This document shows positions 52,614 through 61,530 of a stretch of DNA of 64,000 nt, piece after piece. The DNA is from CALDTK01 sp965215215 (GTDB lineage Bacteria > Bacteroidota > Bacteroidia > Chitinophagales > Saprospiraceae). The notes under the pieces are model-generated. The model did no database searches. It saw nothing but the letters and a program-made list of their open reading frames with translations, and was not told where the DNA came from. The DNA is taken from positions 1,054,001 to 1,118,000 of the forward strand of contig OZ244043.1 in assembly GCA_965215215.1 (NCBI GenBank). The letters are read 5' to 3'. Both the position numbers and the translations under genes were made by a program. The first letter of the stretch is position 1. Each line of letters starts with the position of its first letter.

Positions 52614-54368
52614 TCAGTAGCCAGGATTCTGCGTTAGTACTCCTGTTTGCAAATCAAGTTGGCTTTGTGGGACAGGGAAGTAAAGGTCCTGTGGGGCAGT
52701 AAACCTTGCAGCGCCGAACTGAAGAGGGAGAAACTGCTTCTCGTAGTCTATGTAACTATTTAAGTCTTGCTCTGCTCTACCCCAGCGGACTAGGTCGAAA
52801 AATCTATGGCCCTCATTAGATAATTCGAGTTTACGCTCGAAATAGATCTTTTCGAGGGCATCAGCTTGGTCCGTCCATGTGTCGTCGTACGTACCTATAA
52901 CATAGTCTGCTGCTGGGGTGCCATCGTCGTCCGTCACGAACCCTTCGGAATTGGCGGCACGCGTACGTATTTGATTAACAAGTTCCCGCGCTGTTTCCAG
53001 ATCACCGGTTTGAGCGTTGGCCTCTGCCGCCATTAGAATCACGTCAGCAAATCGAATGATGTTAAAATTAAGAGCTGTGTAACCACCAGTCCAACTCGAT
53101 CCATCCTGTAGCGTTCCAGCTTGACTTTGACGATAAATGAACTTCTTAGGAGAATACGGACCTCCGTGTGGTTGGTTACGAATCCAAGCTTTCCCTTGGT
53201 GTGGTCCCCAGTCCAAATAAGGAATCCCGCGGCGCCCAACTGAGTGGTCTAAACGAGGATCAACAGGACCTTCATCTGTAGAAAAGTCCGCGTCACTTTC
53301 AATATTAAGGTCTGTTTTAAGGCGGTTTGCTGCGTCCCGGTATGACCCATCAGTTAACGGAAGCCCATCTTCATCAGTGCGATAGCTATCTACTAAATCA
53401 AAGGACGGCTGCCAAAATCCACAACAGCCACCAATTGGAGTTCCCTGTAAGTGCGAGAGGTCGAATGCATAATTTGCGTTATTTACGCTTCCCGTATTAG
53501 CAGATGCTTGGATTGCGAAAATAGATTCAGAATTATTGTTGAACTCAGCGTTGAAAAGATCTCCAAACTTCGAAAGAAGAGCCAACTTGGCTCCGCTCGA
53601 ATTAATGCCGTTCTCAATAACATCAGTGAGTGTGGCTTTCGCAGCATCCCACTCACCAGCATGTAGCTGCATCTTACCCAAATAGGCTTTAGCGGCAGTT
53701 TTATTAACCATACCAGGTGCTGACTGAGTTTCATTCAGCAAATCAACGGCCCGAGCCATGTCGGCCATCACTTTCGCCATGTTGTCCTCATTTGGAACAT
53801 CGACGAATTCACGGACCTCCATCGTTTCGTCGAAGTAGGGAAAACGACCGAAGTGCTTCGCAACTTGGAAAAAGTAGTGACTCCGTAAAAACAGAGCCTG
53901 GCCAGCCATATTATTACGAAACTCCTCCGTGACATTTGGATCATCAGAATCTAGAGTCAGTTTGAGAGCTGAATTAGCCGAAACTACTCCGTTGTAAAGT
54001 CCTTCAAACTTATCATCCGGAATTTGAGAAGTGGGGATAAGGTTGTATTCGACAACCTCATTAATCGCAACTAAGTCACCTGTTTCGGTGCCCTTGTTCG
54101 CATCTCCGCCCTGAATTGAACCAGATACCCAATTGTAAGCCCCTCCGAACCGATTGTATCCAAGGGCTGGATTAGGATATAATCCTCCAGCTAACTTACT
54201 GTAAGCTCCAATAATTACACCTTCTATCGCAGCAGGAGAGGTAAGTTCGGCTGGACTTAAAGTTCCTGGAACGGATGGCTCCAGAAATTCGTCTGAACAC
54301 CCCACAAATAGAAGCCCTACAGTAAGAACAGTAGCGGCTATAATTCCTGATCTTTGTACTAAAATCAT
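52614..54368 (-). CDS. SusD/RagB-family substrate-binding lipoprotein
   Basis: A 584-residue surface lipoprotein (lipobox GLLFVGC) of the RagB/SusD family. The N-terminal mimic-SusD region (ELTSPAAIEGVIIGAYSKL), TPR-like helices (residues about 170-260) and the C-terminal RagB block (FNIIRFADVILMAAEANAQT, then FERKLELSNEGHRFFDLVRW) are seen. It caps the SusC transporter and binds the substrate, usually a glycan or peptide. No glycoside hydrolase or peptidase gene is adjacent. It is 12 bases after susC and low in GC. Confidence 0.92.
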   Translation of the reverse strand: MILVQRSGIIAATVLTVGLLFVGCSDEFLEPSVPGTLSPAELTSPAAIEGVIIGAYSKLAGGLYPNPALGYNRFGGAYNWVSGSIQGGDANKGTETGDLVAINEVVEYNLIPTSQIPDDKFEGLYNGVVSANSALKLTLDSDDPNVTEEFRNNMAGQALFLRSHYFFQVAKHFGRFPYFDETMEVREFVDVPNEDNMAKVMADMARAVDLLNETQSAPGMVNKTAAKAYLGKMQLHAGEWDAAKATLTDVIENGINSSGAKLALLSKFGDLFNAEFNNNSESIFAIQASANTGSVNNANYAFDLSHLQGTPIGGCCGFWQPSFDLVDSYRTDEDGLPLTDGSYRDAANRLKTDLNIESDADFSTDEGPVDPRLDHSVGRRGIPYLDWGPHQGKAWIRNQPHGGPYSPKKFIYRQSQAGTLQDGSSWTGGYTALNFNIIRFADVILMAAEANAQTGDLETARELVNQIRTRAANSEGFVTDDDGTPAADYVIGTYDDTWTDQADALEKIYFERKLELSNEGHRFFDLVRWGRAEQDLNSYIDYEKQFLPLQFGAARFTAPQDLYFPVPQSQLDLQTGVLTQNPGY

Positions 54369-54380
54369 TTTGATTATTAT

Positions 54381-57300
54381 TTAAAAGCCGAGGCTTATTG
54401 CAAAGTTAAACGATTTAGTCACCGGGTAGTTGCCAACATCAATACCAAAATTGGTATCTGCGGCACCACCGACAGCTGGATCGAGTCCACTGTACCCTGT
54501 AATCGTAAACAGGTTATTCCCACTCAGGCTAACACGAGCGCGAGAAATCCGTTCTCCGAATATACCCTGAGGTAACGTGTAACCTACAGTCAGATAACGC
54601 ATTCTCAGGTAGCTACCATTTTCTATATAGTAAGAATTTACCTGAGTATTCGTACTAAAATTTGAAGTTGACTCCAAGATAGGAATGTTGCTATCTGTAT
54701 TTGTTGGTGACCATGCATCGAGCAGATCGGTACTCTTCGCCGAACCAGAAGTAAACGACTGGAGAAAGTCGGTATACCATTTGCTGTTATTGAGGATTTC
54801 GTTTCCTATGCTGGTATAAAGAAAGGTTTCCACGTCGAAGCCTTTAAACTCTACCCGGAGATTAAGTCCCCCAGTAAAATCAGGAACTGCATTTCCAATC
54901 GCCGTGCGGTCAGATGCATCAATCTTTCCATCTGGACCAGGGATAACCTTGCCGTTTTCATCCGTTCCATTGATATCGGCATATCGAAATCTACCTGGAC
55001 CTGCTCCAGACTGGAACTCACCATCATTAGATGTGGTCCCGGAGTTAGCTTGTTCGACTTCTTCAAAACTCTGCCATAATCCGGCAACTTGGTACCCGAA
55101 AAATGTCGATATGGGCTGGCCAACGCGGTTACGAACAGCTGTTCCAGCAAGACGCTGCTGTCCGCCGCTATCAAAGAAATCCAGATCCGGCGCAACCTCC
55201 ACAATTTGATTATTAAGCCAAGATCCTGTTACCGTTGCCTTCCAATCAAACTCTCCGCGTCGATCGCGGTATGTAAGTAAAAGATCGATACCCTTGTTAT
55301 CGATCGTAGCCACGTTAACAAATGGAGCAGCTCCAGTTCCAGAAACACTAGGAAGAGCAACGTTAAATAGAACATCTGTATTCTTTTTCTGCCACAGATC
55401 GAGTGATATGTCAAATCGCGTATCGAAAAACGATGCATCCGCGCCAATGTTAATAGTTGTAGACTGCTCCCATTTTGCATCAGGGTTACCAATCTGAGTT
55501 TGAATAAACCCTACTCGAGCGGTCGAATTGGTGCCGTCAACGTCGTAAGCACTAGTGGCTATGTTTCCTCCGTAAAGATCAAATTGGTTTGCGGTGGGCA
55601 CAGCATTAGAGTTACCCATAACTCCGTAGCCGCCGCGAATTTTGAGGTCCGAAAGGACGTCTCCGGGTTGGAGAAAATCCTCACCGGTTACGCGCCAAGC
55701 AGCGGACACAGCAGGGAAAACTCCTGATCTGTCTGTAGCACCAAAAGCTGAGGATTCATCCCGACGAACAACTCCAGTTAAGTAATACTTCGAGTCGTAG
55801 TTGTAATTAATTTGACCAAAAACTGAAGCAAAAGTTTTTTGAGGATTGAATCCAGAACTAACCTGTTGAGCTGCAACCTGACTGATAGACGCAAACTCTG
55901 GCGTAAATAGAAATGGATCAGTACCTGATGCCCCAGTATTATAGCCGAAATCGATTTTATTGGCCTCGTACCCAACAAGGCCTTTAATCTCATGCCCACC
56001 AGGAATACTAAAATCGAAATTCAAAGTGTTTGTCCAAACCCAGTTGCCAAAGGTTCCATTAAACTCTGAATACGAGTTATTACCGATGTTCTCTGAATTT
56101 TCGTAAGTAGCTCGCCCAAACCCACGGCCATTGTACTGGCCGTACTGGCCACCAAACAAGGTTTTAACGAATAGACCAGGAATAATATCTAATTCAGCGT
56201 AGATATCTCCAAAAGTCTGGACATTATTATTCGTATTATTAGCAAGACCTTCGCGTTCAGCAAGTGGATTGCGGGCATTACCAAAGTTGCTTCCATTACC
56301 AAGGATTCCGCCATATCCAGTAGGATTGTCTGGATCAGCCCCAGTGCGTGAAGGAATAATAGGCGCTAGTCGGAATGCAGAGAGGATTTGTCCTTCCTCG
56401 TTAGCCACACCTTGCCCCCCACCCGCGCCAGCTTGACCGAGATTTGAAATGTAAGTGAACTGGAGGTTCTCACCGACCCGCAAACGATTCGGAATTACTT
56501 CAAACTCGGAATTTGCTCGAAAAGCATATCGTTTGAAATCGTTGTTGATTAGAATACCTTCCTGATCTTGATATGATAATCCGACGTAGTACTTTGAACG
56601 TTCTGCTCCACCCGAAAATCCAAGGTTGTGGCGCGTAAGTAGAGCTTGGCGGGTAATCTCATCATACCAATCCGTACCTTCTTTATTAGCTCTTTGGATT
56701 AAGAAGATTCCCGGCTGTCCGGCTACTGAAAGATCATCGTTATATTGAGCGATCTCCTCCGGAGTTGGTTCGCCAAATACCCCAGTACGTTCTCCAACAA
56801 GGATATAGTCAGGAAGCTGAATATTATTGGAATCCGAAAAATCATACTGTGAACTCTCGTAAGTAGCCGTGTCCGGGTCACCCCCGGATAAGAAAACGTC
56901 ATTCCTTAACCCCTGGTAGATTACTTCAGCTTGTTGTTGTGGATTGAGAATTGGTCGTCCTTGACCAGGATCTGTAACACCAATCAGTCCATCATAGCTA
57001 ACCCGTACTCCCCCATCTTGTGAGCCTCGCTTTGTCTGAACGACAATAACGCCGCTTGCTGCACGAGCTCCATAAATAGATGCGGAAGCCGCATCTTTCA
57101 AAACTGAAGTAGACTCAATGTCTTCCGGAGGTAAGAAGTCAATATTGTTACTTGGCACTCCATCGACAACGTAAAGTGGCTGGTTGTTACTGAAAGATCC
57201 AAAGCCACGTACCCGAACCTTTGACTGGGTACCTGGCTGTCCGTTAGAAATAACCGTCACCCCAGAAGCCCGCCCTTGCAGCTGCTGCTCCACATTACCC

Positions 57301-57695
57301 GAAGGAATAGCAGAAAGCTTGTCGGCAGAAATCGTGGAGATGGCACCGGTCGCTTCGCGTTGGGTGCCTGTCGAATAACCTGTCACCACAACTTCATCTA
57401 GAGCAACGCCCTCCGACAAGGTGAGATCCACCACATCACTGCCCTCTGTGATCTCGACAGTCTGTGGCTCGTAGCCGATGTAAGAAAAAGTCAACGAGGT
57501 GTTGCCCTCGGGGACCGTGATCTCAAAATTGCCGTCTAGGTCGGTGATGGTCCCCGTAGTCGTTCCAGTCACCAAGACCGTAGCCCCGATAACGGGATCC
57601 CCGATGGGATCCGTAACCGTACCGGTAATGGCCCGCTGGGAGAACCCAACCGCCGTCCAGCACAATCCTATAAGTAGGAGTAAAAGCTGCCTCAT
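54381..57695 (-). CDS. SusC/RagA-family TonB-linked outer-membrane transporter
   Basis: A protein of about 1104 residues: signal peptide (LLLLIGLCWTAVGFSQ), CarboxypepD_reg-like domain (about 20-105, GTVTDPIGDPVIGATVLVTG), TonB-box region, plug (about 110-230 with VRVRGFGSFSNNQPLYVVDG) and the barrel. ATG 57695 is preferred over 57764 because it begins a normal signal peptide. With SusD it imports large nutrients. GC is lower than in the divergent VCBS gene and no iterated motif is found, consistent with lateral acquisition. Confidence 0.92.
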   Translation of the reverse strand: MRQLLLLLIGLCWTAVGFSQRAITGTVTDPIGDPVIGATVLVTGTTTGTITDLDGNFEITVPEGNTSLTFSYIGYEPQTVEITEGSDVVDLTLSEGVALDEVVVTGYSTGTQREATGAISTISADKLSAIPSGNVEQQLQGRASGVTVISNGQPGTQSKVRVRGFGSFSNNQPLYVVDGVPSNNIDFLPPEDIESTSVLKDAASASIYGARAASGVIVVQTKRGSQDGGVRVSYDGLIGVTDPGQGRPILNPQQQAEVIYQGLRNDVFLSGGDPDTATYESSQYDFSDSNNIQLPDYILVGERTGVFGEPTPEEIAQYNDDLSVAGQPGIFLIQRANKEGTDWYDEITRQALLTRHNLGFSGGAERSKYYVGLSYQDQEGILINNDFKRYAFRANSEFEVIPNRLRVGENLQFTYISNLGQAGAGGGQGVANEEGQILSAFRLAPIIPSRTGADPDNPTGYGGILGNGSNFGNARNPLAEREGLANNTNNNVQTFGDIYAELDIIPGLFVKTLFGGQYGQYNGRGFGRATYENSENIGNNSYSEFNGTFGNWVWTNTLNFDFSIPGGHEIKGLVGYEANKIDFGYNTGASGTDPFLFTPEFASISQVAAQQVSSGFNPQKTFASVFGQINYNYDSKYYLTGVVRRDESSAFGATDRSGVFPAVSAAWRVTGEDFLQPGDVLSDLKIRGGYGVMGNSNAVPTANQFDLYGGNIATSAYDVDGTNSTARVGFIQTQIGNPDAKWEQSTTINIGADASFFDTRFDISLDLWQKKNTDVLFNVALPSVSGTGAAPFVNVATIDNKGIDLLLTYRDRRGEFDWKATVTGSWLNNQIVEVAPDLDFFDSGGQQRLAGTAVRNRVGQPISTFFGYQVAGLWQSFEEVEQANSGTTSNDGEFQSGAGPGRFRYADINGTDENGKVIPGPDGKIDASDRTAIGNAVPDFTGGLNLRVEFKGFDVETFLYTSIGNEILNNSKWYTDFLQSFTSGSAKSTDLLDAWSPTNTDSNIPILESTSNFSTNTQVNSYYIENGSYLRMRYLTVGYTLPQGIFGERISRARVSLSGNNLFTITGYSGLDPAVGGAADTNFGIDVGNYPVTKSFNFAISLGF

Positions 57696-58008
57696 GCAAA
57701 AATCTGTTTTGTTAGCTAGTGAGAAACCTGCGCCCTGCGGTTTTCTGGGCCGAATAAAGCGCATGTGAATGGAAAGCTAAGCAACTTCCTCCTCACAATT
57801 TCAGCGCGACACCAAATTGTAAGGCGAATTCCCACATGCGTGTCTTCGCTACATTGTACCTGTTCATAGGTACATTGCGTCTAATTGACTGATAGTCATA
57901 CATCTAATTGATTCAGATGTCGGCTTTTAGCACAGTCACCCAGAGTTCACAATAATTTGTCACCTGCTGGCTCAATGTTCGCACCTTGCCAATACGCTAA
58001 CTTTAAGC
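57696..58008. promoter_or_regulatory. Divergent control region between susC and the VCBS lipoprotein
   Basis: About 310 bases with several symmetric elements: ACAATTT (57795-57801) with AAATTGT (57814-57820); TGTACCT (57855-57861) with AAGGTACA-type complement AGGTACA (57868-57874), 6-base spacer; and a direct repeat TCTAATTGA at 57880-57888 and 57903-57911 (23 bases apart, about two helical turns). These are candidate operators for a regulator not encoded in the window. No gene is seen here. Confidence 0.5.
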
Positions 58009-61000
58009 GTGCTTCGCTCCCGTCTCAGCCCTACCCTAGCCCCCCTCGTTTTCGGCTTATTTCTGTTGCTTCAGAGCTGTGGGAGCGACGAACAGGGCGC
58101 CCCTCCGCGCTTCTCCGAGGTCGCTCCGGCGATGAGTCAACTCCACTTCGCCAATCGGATCGACGAGAACGACACCTTCAATATCCTCGAGCTCGAGTAC
58201 GTCTACAACGGCGGCGGGGTCGGAGTCGGTGATTTTAACGCAGACGGGTTGGAAGACCTCTACTTCACGGGGAACACGGCGCCCAACGCACTTTACCTCA
58301 ACCGTGGCAACTTCCGCTTCGAGGATGTTACCGCCGCGGCTGGGGTAGCCGCCAAAAACCGTTGGTGCTCCGGCGTAGCCGTCGCAGACGTTAACGCCGA
58401 TGGGCTCGACGACATCTACGTCTCCGCCACCGTACTGGAACCCGGTTCCCGACGCGCGAACTTGCTGTACCTCAATGAGGGTGTGGACGAGTGGGGTATC
58501 CCCCGTTTTCGCGAAAGCGCACTCGAACTGGGGCTTGCGGATACTTCGCACACGACGAATGCCGCCTGGTTAGACTACGACCTCGACGGGGATCTGGATC
58601 TGTACGTGCTCGTAAACCACATGGACGACAAGCGTATCCCCAATCGCTACCGCCCGAAGACGACCGATGGTTCGGGTACGCGCAACGACAAGCTGTACCG
58701 CAACGACGGGCCAGCCGCGGATCCTCGTTTTACGGAAGTGACCCGCGAGGCCGGTATCCTGAAGGACGGCTACGGACTCGGGATCGCCGTGTGCGACCTC
58801 AACGCGGACGGCTGGCCGGACCTGTACGTCGCCAACGATTACCTCTCGAATGACCTAGCGTGGCTCAATCAACAGGACGGAACCTTCCGCGATGTAGCCG
58901 AACAGCTGCTCGCCCACACGAGCTACTCGGCGATGGGTGTAGACGTAGCCGACCTGAACGGGGACGAGCAGCCCGATATCGTAACGCTCGACATGCTACC
59001 CGAAACCAACGATCGGCGCAAAACCATGATGCCGAACGCGAACTTCAACACGAACCGCAACAACGACAAGTTCGGCTACCAGTACCAGTACGCACGCAAC
59101 ATGCTGCAGCTGAACCGGGGGAAGCTAAACACCGCGGATTCGCTGCCGGTGTTCAGCGACGTGGGGGCCTACAGCGGGGTAGCGGCAACGGATTGGAGCT
59201 GGAGCGTGCTGGCCGTCGATGTGGACTTGGATAAGGATCGCGATCTGCTGATCACCAACGGCTTCCCGCGGGACGTAACGGACCTGGACTTCATGGATTA
59301 CCAGTCCGAGCTCGGGCGCTTCTCCAGTCCCGAAATTATGATGAGCAAGATTCCTTCCGTGAAGCTGAGCAACTACGGCTACGCGAATGACGGCGGCTCT
59401 GTCCCTCGATTCACCGACTCAACGACCGCCTGGGGATTGAGGATCCCTAGTTTCTCGAGTGGCGCCGCGGCGGCCGATCTCGACAACGACGGCGATCTCG
59501 ACTACGTCGTGAACCGGATCAACGATTCCGTACTGGTCTACCGAAACGAAACGCGCTCGGGTCGGGGGCAGGATCCACACTACCTAACCGTAGCGCTCGA
59601 AGGTCCCCCGGGTAACCGACGGACCTTCGGAGCGACCGTGGATGTATACCTCAGCGATAGCACGCGCCAGCGACAGTACCAAAGCCCGTTCCGGGGCTAC
59701 TTGTCGACCGTGAGTACTCGGTTGAGCTTCGGTCTCGGCGAGGTACGCTCGGTCGACAGCGTACGCGTAGTCTGGCCGGGGGGCGCCACCGATTTGGTGA
59801 TCGCCCCCCCAATTGACACCCTACTGCGGGTCGGGCTAGCGACCCCGACCGCAAGGCCAGGAACCTTAGCTCGCTCAGCGCCGGCGGATACACCCGAGCG
59901 GACCTTACTCACCGCCGTAGCCCAACGGAGGGGGCTTGATGTCCTGCACCGCGAAGATCTTTTCGTCGATTTCGACGTGCAGCGGCTCTTACCCAAGCAG
60001 TTGAGTCAGTACGGACCCGCACTCGCCGTGGGCGATGCGAACGGCGACGGATTGCAAGACCTGTTTATGGGCGGGGCGCTCGGCAAAATGCACACCTTGT
60101 TAGTACAAGACGCCGAAGGCCACTTCGCGCGCAGCGAGACCCTCGAACCGGTGGACTCGCTGCGCGAGACCCTCGGCGCCCTCTTCTTCGACGCGGACGG
60201 GGACGGCGACGAGGACCTATACTGCGCCAACGGATCGGCCGAGCGCCCGCCCGGTGACCCTAGCTACCGAGACCAGTTCTTCCGCAATACGCCGCAGGGG
60301 TTGCGGCTCGATACCACCGCCTTACCCCGGCTTTACCGAAGCGCGAGCTGCGTGCGTGCGGGAGACGTGGACGGGGACGGCGATCTGGACGTGTTCGTGG
60401 GCGGGCGAACCCTCGCGGGGCAGTTCCCGCGCGCCAGTCGGTCGACGTTGCTACTCAACGATGGCACCGGGCACTTCGAGGACGTGCGGGAGCCGTGGCT
60501 CGCGAGCCTCGGTATGGTTACCGATGCCGCGTTAATGGACCTCGACGGCGACGGTGCGCTCGAGCTTCTCGTGAGCGAAGACTTCGGGAAGGTCAGGATC
60601 TTCCGGCGCGACGGCACCGGTTTTAGCGAAAGCGAGATCGAAGCGCTCGCCGGCAAAACGGGCTGTTGGGGGGGGATGCTGCCGGTGGACGTGGATGCGG
60701 ATGGCGACCTCGACATCGTCGTGGGAAATCTAGGTCGCAACAACCTCTTCGGCAGGGACGGGCAGGATCTACTAAAGGTGTACGCGGGCGATTTCGACGG
60801 GAACGGCACCCTCGACGCGATTCCCGCGACGCGCTTCGTGAATCGAGCGGGTGAGGTAAATGAGTACCCTTACTTCCAACGGCGCGAAACGGAAAAGCAG
60901 GTGGTAAAAGTGAAAGGTACCTACCCGCTGCACGTAGACTTCTCGCGGGAGACCGCCCCACAACTCATCGAGCGGCTAGGGGGCAACGATACCGCGACCG

Positions 61001-61515
61001 TGGAGGCGAACTACCTGCCGAGCGTACTGCTCGAAAATACCGGCGACCTCACGTTCCGACTGCACGAGCTACCCGCCGAGGCACAACTCGCACCGCTCTG
61101 CGGGATGAATTTCGCGGACGTCGACGCGGATGGCAACGTGGATATACTGTTGAGCGGCAATGAATTCGGCAACGAAGTCGCCTGGGGCCGTTTCGACGCC
61201 CTGCACGGTCTGGTGTTGCGGGGCGACGGGCAGCTCGGTTTCACCCCCCTCCCCTACGCCGAATCGGGTTTGGCCCTGCCCGGGGACGCAACCGCGCTGG
61301 TCCGCCTCGCCGGCGCGCGGGGGGATCTGGTGTTCGTGGGTGGCCAAAACGGCGGTCGCCTGCGAGCCTTCTCGCTACCTACGCCTTCCGGCAAAACGCT
61401 GGAACTGATCGGGCCGAACGAACACCGATCCGTTATCGAGGTCGACGGCGCACAAATCGCCGTACCCTTTGGCGCGGGGCACGGCGGCAGCTCCGGTCGG
61501 GTGATCGTGCGCTAA
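58009..61515 (+). CDS. Large FG-GAP/VCBS-repeat lipoprotein with ASPIC/UnbV-type segment
   Basis: A 1168-residue lipoprotein (LFLLLQSC lipobox). It contains many VCBS/FG-GAP repeats with calcium-binding-like acidic loops (GDFNADGLEDLYF, ADVNADGLDDIYV, DYDLDGDLDLYVL, CDLNADGWPDLYV, GDVDGDGDLDVFV and others). A CRTAC1/ASPIC-UnbV block lies near the middle (SVRVVWPGGATDLV, about 580-600). It probably folds as two beta-propellers on the cell surface. Similar genes often neighbour SusC/SusD loci. GTG start at 58009. Iterated motifs at 58505 and 60620, variant at 61383. Confidence 0.88.
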   Translation: MLRSRLSPTLAPLVFGLFLLLQSCGSDEQGAPPRFSEVAPAMSQLHFANRIDENDTFNILELEYVYNGGGVGVGDFNADGLEDLYFTGNTAPNALYLNRGNFRFEDVTAAAGVAAKNRWCSGVAVADVNADGLDDIYVSATVLEPGSRRANLLYLNEGVDEWGIPRFRESALELGLADTSHTTNAAWLDYDLDGDLDLYVLVNHMDDKRIPNRYRPKTTDGSGTRNDKLYRNDGPAADPRFTEVTREAGILKDGYGLGIAVCDLNADGWPDLYVANDYLSNDLAWLNQQDGTFRDVAEQLLAHTSYSAMGVDVADLNGDEQPDIVTLDMLPETNDRRKTMMPNANFNTNRNNDKFGYQYQYARNMLQLNRGKLNTADSLPVFSDVGAYSGVAATDWSWSVLAVDVDLDKDRDLLITNGFPRDVTDLDFMDYQSELGRFSSPEIMMSKIPSVKLSNYGYANDGGSVPRFTDSTTAWGLRIPSFSSGAAAADLDNDGDLDYVVNRINDSVLVYRNETRSGRGQDPHYLTVALEGPPGNRRTFGATVDVYLSDSTRQRQYQSPFRGYLSTVSTRLSFGLGEVRSVDSVRVVWPGGATDLVIAPPIDTLLRVGLATPTARPGTLARSAPADTPERTLLTAVAQRRGLDVLHREDLFVDFDVQRLLPKQLSQYGPALAVGDANGDGLQDLFMGGALGKMHTLLVQDAEGHFARSETLEPVDSLRETLGALFFDADGDGDEDLYCANGSAERPPGDPSYRDQFFRNTPQGLRLDTTALPRLYRSASCVRAGDVDGDGDLDVFVGGRTLAGQFPRASRSTLLLNDGTGHFEDVREPWLASLGMVTDAALMDLDGDGALELLVSEDFGKVRIFRRDGTGFSESEIEALAGKTGCWGGMLPVDVDADGDLDIVVGNLGRNNLFGRDGQDLLKVYAGDFDGNGTLDAIPATRFVNRAGEVNEYPYFQRRETEKQVVKVKGTYPLHVDFSRETAPQLIERLGGNDTATVEANYLPSVLLENTGDLTFRLHELPAEAQLAPLCGMNFADVDADGNVDILLSGNEFGNEVAWGRFDALHGLVLRGDGQLGFTPLPYAESGLALPGDATALVRLAGARGDLVFVGGQNGGRLRAFSLPTPSGKTLELIGPNEHRSVIEVDGAQIAVPFGAGHGGSSGRVIVR

Positions 61516-61530
61516 GTGGCGTCGATTCGC

